Below are positions 37,567 through 40,957 of a stretch of 40,957 bases of DNA, piece after piece. The notes under the pieces are model-generated. The model saw only the letters and a list, made by a program, of their open reading frames with translations. It ran no database searches and was not told where the DNA came from. This DNA is from Nanobdellota archaeon (GTDB lineage Archaea > Nanobdellota > Nanobdellia > CSSed11-243R1). The position numbers and the translations under genes were made by a program. Location: assembly GCA_021162365.1 (NCBI GenBank), contig JAGGYW010000021.1:1-40957 (forward strand). Reading direction: 5' to 3'. Positions within the stretch are counted from its first letter, which is position 1. Each line of letters begins with the position of its first letter.

Positions 37567-38574
37567 ATGGGGTTACTTCCATACGAGAAAAGAGAAAAAC
37601 CAGAAATTTTGGTAAGAAAAGAAGAGGAAACAAATCCTAACTATGGGTATATTCCAGAGGAACGACCCATTGAAGAGTACATTAAAAATGGAGTTATTAA
37701 TCTTGACAAACCAAAAGGACCCACTAGCCACCAGGTAAGTGATTGGGTCAAAAAAATCCTCCATGTTAAAAAGGCTGGACACGGGGGAACTTTAGATCCA
37801 GCAGTTACAGGAGTTCTCCCAATTGCATTAGACAACGCAACAAAGATAATGCGATTGTTTCTTCTCTCCGGAAAAGAATATGTCGCGTTAATGCATCTGC
37901 ATTCTGATATTCATGAAGGTAAAATTAGAGATGCCATGAAAAGATTTGTCGGGAAAATTGAGCAAATTCCTCCAAAACGCTCGCATGTAAAAAGAGTGAA
38001 AAGGGAAAGAGAGATTTATTACATAGAATTCTTGGAGAAAAAAGGAAGAGACGTCCTGTTTAGAGTTGGAGCAGAGAAAGGAACATACATAAGGCGTCTC
38101 TGCGAGCAGCTTGGTGCAATGGCAGGAACACGTGCCCACATGGTTGAGCTAAGAAGAACAAAGGCGGGAGGATTCAACGAAAATGAAAGATTAGTTACTC
38201 TCCAAGATTTAGAGGACGCTTACGCCTTTTGGAAAGAAGATGGAAATGAAAAGTTTCTAAGGTATTGTATTCAGCCCATGGAAGTTGTCACAAAACTCGT
38301 TCCAAAGGTTTGGGTGCTCGATTCTACTGTCGATTCCCTTACCCACGGAGCTCCATTAGCTGCTCCAGGCATTTCAAAAGTTGAAGACGGGATTAGAAAA
38401 GGTATGGAAGTTGCAGTCATGACTTCGAAAAATGAATTAGTTGGAATTGGCATTGCCCAAATGCGCTCCCAAGGTATGGTGGAAGCAGAAAAAGGAATCG
38501 CAGTAAAACTTGACAGAGTCACTATGCCTATTGGAGTTTATCCTCGACAGCGTCCAAGCAAAGGTGAAGAATAA
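37567..38574 (+). CDS. cbf5: tRNA/rRNA pseudouridine synthase Cbf5 (TruB family)
   Basis: GVINLDKPKGPTSHQVSDWVKKILHVKKAGHGGTLDPAVTGVLPIALDNATK; PUA region at C-terminus. Confidence 0.96.
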   Translation: MGLLPYEKREKPEILVRKEEETNPNYGYIPEERPIEEYIKNGVINLDKPKGPTSHQVSDWVKKILHVKKAGHGGTLDPAVTGVLPIALDNATKIMRLFLLSGKEYVALMHLHSDIHEGKIRDAMKRFVGKIEQIPPKRSHVKRVKREREIYYIEFLEKKGRDVLFRVGAEKGTYIRRLCEQLGAMAGTRAHMVELRRTKAGGFNENERLVTLQDLEDAYAFWKEDGNEKFLRYCIQPMEVVTKLVPKVWVLDSTVDSLTHGAPLAAPGISKVEDGIRKGMEVAVMTSKNELVGIGIAQMRSQGMVEAEKGIAVKLDRVTMPIGVYPRQRPSKGEE

Positions 38575-38576
38575 GT

Positions 38577-39212
38577 TTACCCTCCATTCCCAAGTGCTTC
38601 TGCAATAAGCTCCTCTCTGCCTACCCCAACAAGTTCTTCTAACTTCTCCCATGACAGATTAGAATTCAGCAAAACACCATTAAAAATAATACCTCCATTC
38701 ATATCCACTAAGTGTCTTATAACTTCGCTTTTTATATCTATGTTAACACCATTGTTATATGCCATGCGCTTCAATCCATCCACTCCAACAAATCTATCAT
38801 TTTCATAAAAATAATCTCTCCTTTGAGCAACAGCATAAACTCTCTGTGGAGAAGTTACCACCATTCTACCGTCTGGGAGTGGGATTTTACATTTTGTCGT
38901 ATTTGTAGAGTTAAACCCAACCCCAACATCCTCAAAAAATCGTATGCAATAAAGAATATTTTCCCTACTCCATATCTTCTCAACCGTAGTTTTTCTTGGT
39001 TCCGCACCTATCTGCTCTTCAAGATATCTTATAGAAAATCTACCATCTCTATCTACAAGACCCCAAGCAAATCTATTCTTAAAAGCTAACCTATATAGTG
39101 GAGTACCTTCCTCTAATCTACCGCCTTCATTATACAACTGTTTAAGACGCTTAAGAAATTCATCCCTAGATGGGATTCCAAGTCTCTCTTCAAGGGTTTT
39201 CCTTCCCGCCAT
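38577..39212 (-). CDS. Hypothetical protein (~210 aa)
   Basis: Convergent with cbf5; start set at MAGRKTLEERLG; no family recognised. Confidence 0.55.
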   Translation of the reverse strand: MAGRKTLEERLGIPSRDEFLKRLKQLYNEGGRLEEGTPLYRLAFKNRFAWGLVDRDGRFSIRYLEEQIGAEPRKTTVEKIWSRENILYCIRFFEDVGVGFNSTNTTKCKIPLPDGRMVVTSPQRVYAVAQRRDYFYENDRFVGVDGLKRMAYNNGVNIDIKSEVIRHLVDMNGGIIFNGVLLNSNLSWEKLEELVGVGREELIAEALGNGG

Positions 39213-39234
39213 AAGAAATGCTATTACTGCATAG

Positions 39235-39573
39235 TTAATAAATTTTACTCCCAAGCTTTACTTCTTTATCTGGAGTCAATAGAGCGAATTTATCCCCCTC
39301 CAATGCCCCAAGAGTCATGCACTCAGAAGTAAAACCTGCGATTGTCTTTGGCTCAAGATTTACTATTGCAACCACAGTTTTCCCAACTAAATCTTCTGCT
39401 TTGTAGAACTCAGTTATACCTGCAACGGCGTTCTTAAGTCCAATCTCCTCTCCAAAATCAATTTTTAACTTATACATAGGCTTTCTTGCCTTTTCATGAA
39501 TTTCAGCAGAGATAATTTTACCCACACGTATGTCCAACTTTTGGAAGTCATCAATTGTCGCCATGTTTCTCAC
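39235..39573 (-). CDS. tRNA-binding OB-fold protein (MetRS C-terminal/CsaA-like)
   Basis: FQKLDIRVGKIISAEIHEKARKPMYKLKIDFGEEIGLKNAVAGITEFY. Confidence 0.88.
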   Translation of the reverse strand: MRNMATIDDFQKLDIRVGKIISAEIHEKARKPMYKLKIDFGEEIGLKNAVAGITEFYKAEDLVGKTVVAIVNLEPKTIAGFTSECMTLGALEGDKFALLTPDKEVKLGSKIY

Positions 39574-39802
39574 TTACTGCAATCATGGTCGAAGTTTGTT
39601 CAACTTCCTTAATTGAACGGATGTTTTTTATTAAAAACTTTTGCAAATCTTCCATGCTTTCTTTCTTAACCTTTGCAATAACATCGTATTCGCCATATAG
39701 CTCCGCTACATCTAAAACCCCTTCCATTTTCTTTAAAAGCTCAGCTACATTATTTTCTCCGCCCTTTTTAACGGTTAGAAATACATACGCAATCACACTC
39801 AT
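39551..39802 (-). CDS. Lrp/AsnC-type ligand-binding (RAM) domain protein without HTH
   Basis: AYVFLTVKKGGENNVAELLKKMEGVLDVAELYGEYDVIAKVKKESMEDLQKFLIKNIRSIKEVEQTSTMIAV. Confidence 0.85.
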   Translation of the reverse strand: MSVIAYVFLTVKKGGENNVAELLKKMEGVLDVAELYGEYDVIAKVKKESMEDLQKFLIKNIRSIKEVEQTSTMIAVSEKHGDN

Positions 39803-39865
39803 AACTTCACCCCAATTTTTTATAAAGCAATTAGCTCTTATATACTTATCTTTAAAGGTGAAATC

Positions 39866-40480
39866 ATGGTCCGTTTATCCCGTCACGAACACTACTTTGT
39901 AAAAAAACCAAAGTCAAAAAAGAAGGAGTACAAATTCCAAGCAAACATAAACGGTATTCCATTAACTTTCATAACAGCGTCAGGAATTTTTTCTCCGCGA
40001 AAGATAGACCTCGGAACATTAACATTAATTACCTACATGCAATTTAGAAGAGGAGACAAGATACTTGATCTCGGATGTGGATATGGTGCTATCGGCATAG
40101 CTGCCGCAAAAATGTGTCCAAGCTGCAAAGTCACACTCGTGGATATAAACGAGCGTGCTGTAGAATGTGCAAAAAAGAACATAAAAATTAACAATGTGAG
40201 TAATGCAACTGCAAAGCAAAGCTTCTTCTTTTCGGCGCTCAAGAATGAGAAGTTTAATGTAATACTATTAAATCCGCCACAAACAGCGGGGCTGGAAGTA
40301 TGCTACAAGCTAATCGAAGGAGCATATGAACATCTTAAAGAGGGAGGAAGTCTACAAATGGTTGTAAGAAAAAGGCATGGCGGGCAAAGACTCGCAGACA
40401 AAATGGAGGAAATATTTGGCAATATTGAAGTGCTCGGCAAAAAAGGTGGGTACTGGGTGTACAAAAGCGTAAAAGAGTAA
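39866..40480 (+). CDS. RsmC-like class I methyltransferase
   Basis: HEHYFVKKPKSKKKEYKF, DKILDLGCGYGAIGIAAAKMCPSCKVTLVDINERAVECAKKNIKIN, NVILLNPPQTAG. Confidence 0.88.
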   Translation: MVRLSRHEHYFVKKPKSKKKEYKFQANINGIPLTFITASGIFSPRKIDLGTLTLITYMQFRRGDKILDLGCGYGAIGIAAAKMCPSCKVTLVDINERAVECAKKNIKINNVSNATAKQSFFFSALKNEKFNVILLNPPQTAGLEVCYKLIEGAYEHLKEGGSLQMVVRKRHGGQRLADKMEEIFGNIEVLGKKGGYWVYKSVKE

Positions 40481-40482
40481 AG

Positions 40483-40493
40483 TTTTATAAAAA
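40483..40493 (+). promoter_or_regulatory. Putative TATA box for tRNA-Ser(UGA)
   Basis: TTTTATAAAA ~28 nt upstream of the tRNA 5' end. Confidence 0.5.
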
Positions 40494-40530
40494 AGATTTC
40501 TTTTCTTTTCTTAGTGCCGGGGTCGCCTAA

Positions 40531-40575
40531 GCACCTTTCTTTGGAAAGAAAGCTGCACCAAAGAAAGTGAGGGAA
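40531..40575 (+). other. tRNA intron 1 (D-loop, ~15/16), 45 nt
   Basis: Removal restores TAACCTGGTAT. 5' bulge AAG, central CCT/AGG, 3' bulge AAC, inner helix CAC(C)TTTCTTT/AAAGAAAGTG. Confidence 0.85.
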
Positions 40576-40598
40576 CCTGGTATGGCGCTGGCCTTGAG

Positions 40599-40639
40599 GC
40601 ACCTTTTTAGGAAAAAGCTGCACCAAAAAGGTGTTGGAA
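40599..40639 (+). other. tRNA intron 2 (37/38), 41 nt
   Basis: 5' bulge AGG, 3' bulge AAA, central CTTG/TTGG (one mismatch), perfect inner helix CACCTTTTT/AAAAAGGTG. Confidence 0.9.
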
Positions 40640-40671
40640 AGCCAGTTTCCTTCGGGATGTCTGGGTTCGAA

Positions 40672-40739
40672 GGCACTTTCTCTCTTTGGAAAAGAGAGAA
40701 CCTGCGCTAAGAGAGAAACTCTTGGCGGGTGCACGAGAG
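40672..40739 (+). other. tRNA intron 3 (T-loop 59/60), 68 nt
   Basis: Splits TTCGAA|T; central TTCG/CGAG, 5' bulge AAG, 3' bulge AGT, inner GCAC/GTGC. Confidence 0.9.
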
Positions 40740-40769
40740 TCCCAGCCCCGGCGCTTTAATAGTGATATA

Positions 40770-40957
40770 ATGAAGAAATACGGATTAATCCTTCCAAGCA
40801 GCTGGTACTCGCGTATAGAAAAAGCTGCAGACAAATCAAGACTTCACAGGTATCTAATAGGATACACGGTAGGGCTACCTCTGTTTATTCTCGATTTAAT
40901 ATTGTTCCTAGCTGCACCGCTTCTTCTTTTTATGGTGGTAGTGATAATCTCAAAATA
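40770..40957 (+). CDS. N-terminal fragment of a membrane protein (runs off window)
   Basis: ATG at 40770 opens MKKYGLILPSSWYSRIEKAADKSRLHRYLIGYTVGLPLFILDLILFLAAPLLLFMVVVIISK with no stop before the window end. Confidence 0.65.
   Translation, partial: MKKYGLILPSSWYSRIEKAADKSRLHRYLIGYTVGLPLFILDLILFLAAPLLLFMVVVIISK

Larger units (their letters stand above)
40516..40753 (+). tRNA. tRNA-Ser(UGA) with three introns; exons 40516-40530, 40576-40598, 40640-40671, 40740-40753 (84-nt mature)
   Basis: Acceptor GCCGGGG/CCCCGGC with G73; D-arm GCC-TAACCTGGTAT-GGC; anticodon stem CTGGC/GCCAG, loop CTTGAGA; variable arm TTTCCTTCGGGATGT; T-arm CTGGG-TTCGAAT-CCCAG. Confidence 0.93.

Noticed and set aside
37567-38574. 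Possible mRNA intron in cbf5 (known in some Crenarchaeota)
   Set aside because: The reading frame is uninterrupted from start to stop.
12522-40753. Purine/pyrimidine hairpins read as a MITE or CRISPR-like repeat
   Set aside because: Units are bounded exactly by tRNA exon junctions with BHB geometry; no target duplications, regular spacers or cas genes.
40303-40834. ORFs 40303-40734 (-) and 40607-40834 (-)
   Set aside because: They overlap the methyltransferase gene and the tRNA-Ser(UGA) locus; low-complexity products, no protein signature.

Overview
AT-rich archaeal chromosomal segment. It looks DPANN- or euryarchaeal-like, but I do not assign the lineage. (i) ~1-22 kb is mixed housekeeping: XPD-like helicase, RNase Z, HerA-type ATPase with a wHTH tail, a purine cluster (divergent PurN-like formyltransferase, PurD, PurC, PurB), ATP-dependent DNA ligase, CorA, archease, RtcB and a P-type cation ATPase. 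(ii) ~22.1-36.6 kb is an S10/spc-type ribosomal protein superoperon running L3-L4-L23-L2-S19-L22-S3-L29-SUI1-Rnp1-S17-L14-L24-S4e-L5-S14-S8-L6-L32e-L19e-L18-S5-L30-L15-SecY-DUF106-L34e-L14e. (iii) The rest is a PfkB kinase, Cbf5, small proteins and a methyltransferase. The most unusual content lies in two intergenic regions that the ORF track covers only with spurious ORFs. Each is a tRNA-Ser gene (GGA and UGA anticodons) broken by three introns (D-loop, 37/38, 59/60). By hand, each splices to an 84-nt class II tRNA with bulge-helix-bulge (BHB) geometry at all six junction pairs. All six introns also share an unusual Y-R1-spacer-R2 design: a pyrimidine tract is complementary to two separate purine tracts, giving two mutually exclusive folds. 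In the four D-loop and anticodon introns, one fold builds the BHB and the other would dismantle it. The archease-RtcB operon, the tRNA-exon ligation machinery, lies between the two genes. All calls are from manual reading; no searches or folding programs were run.
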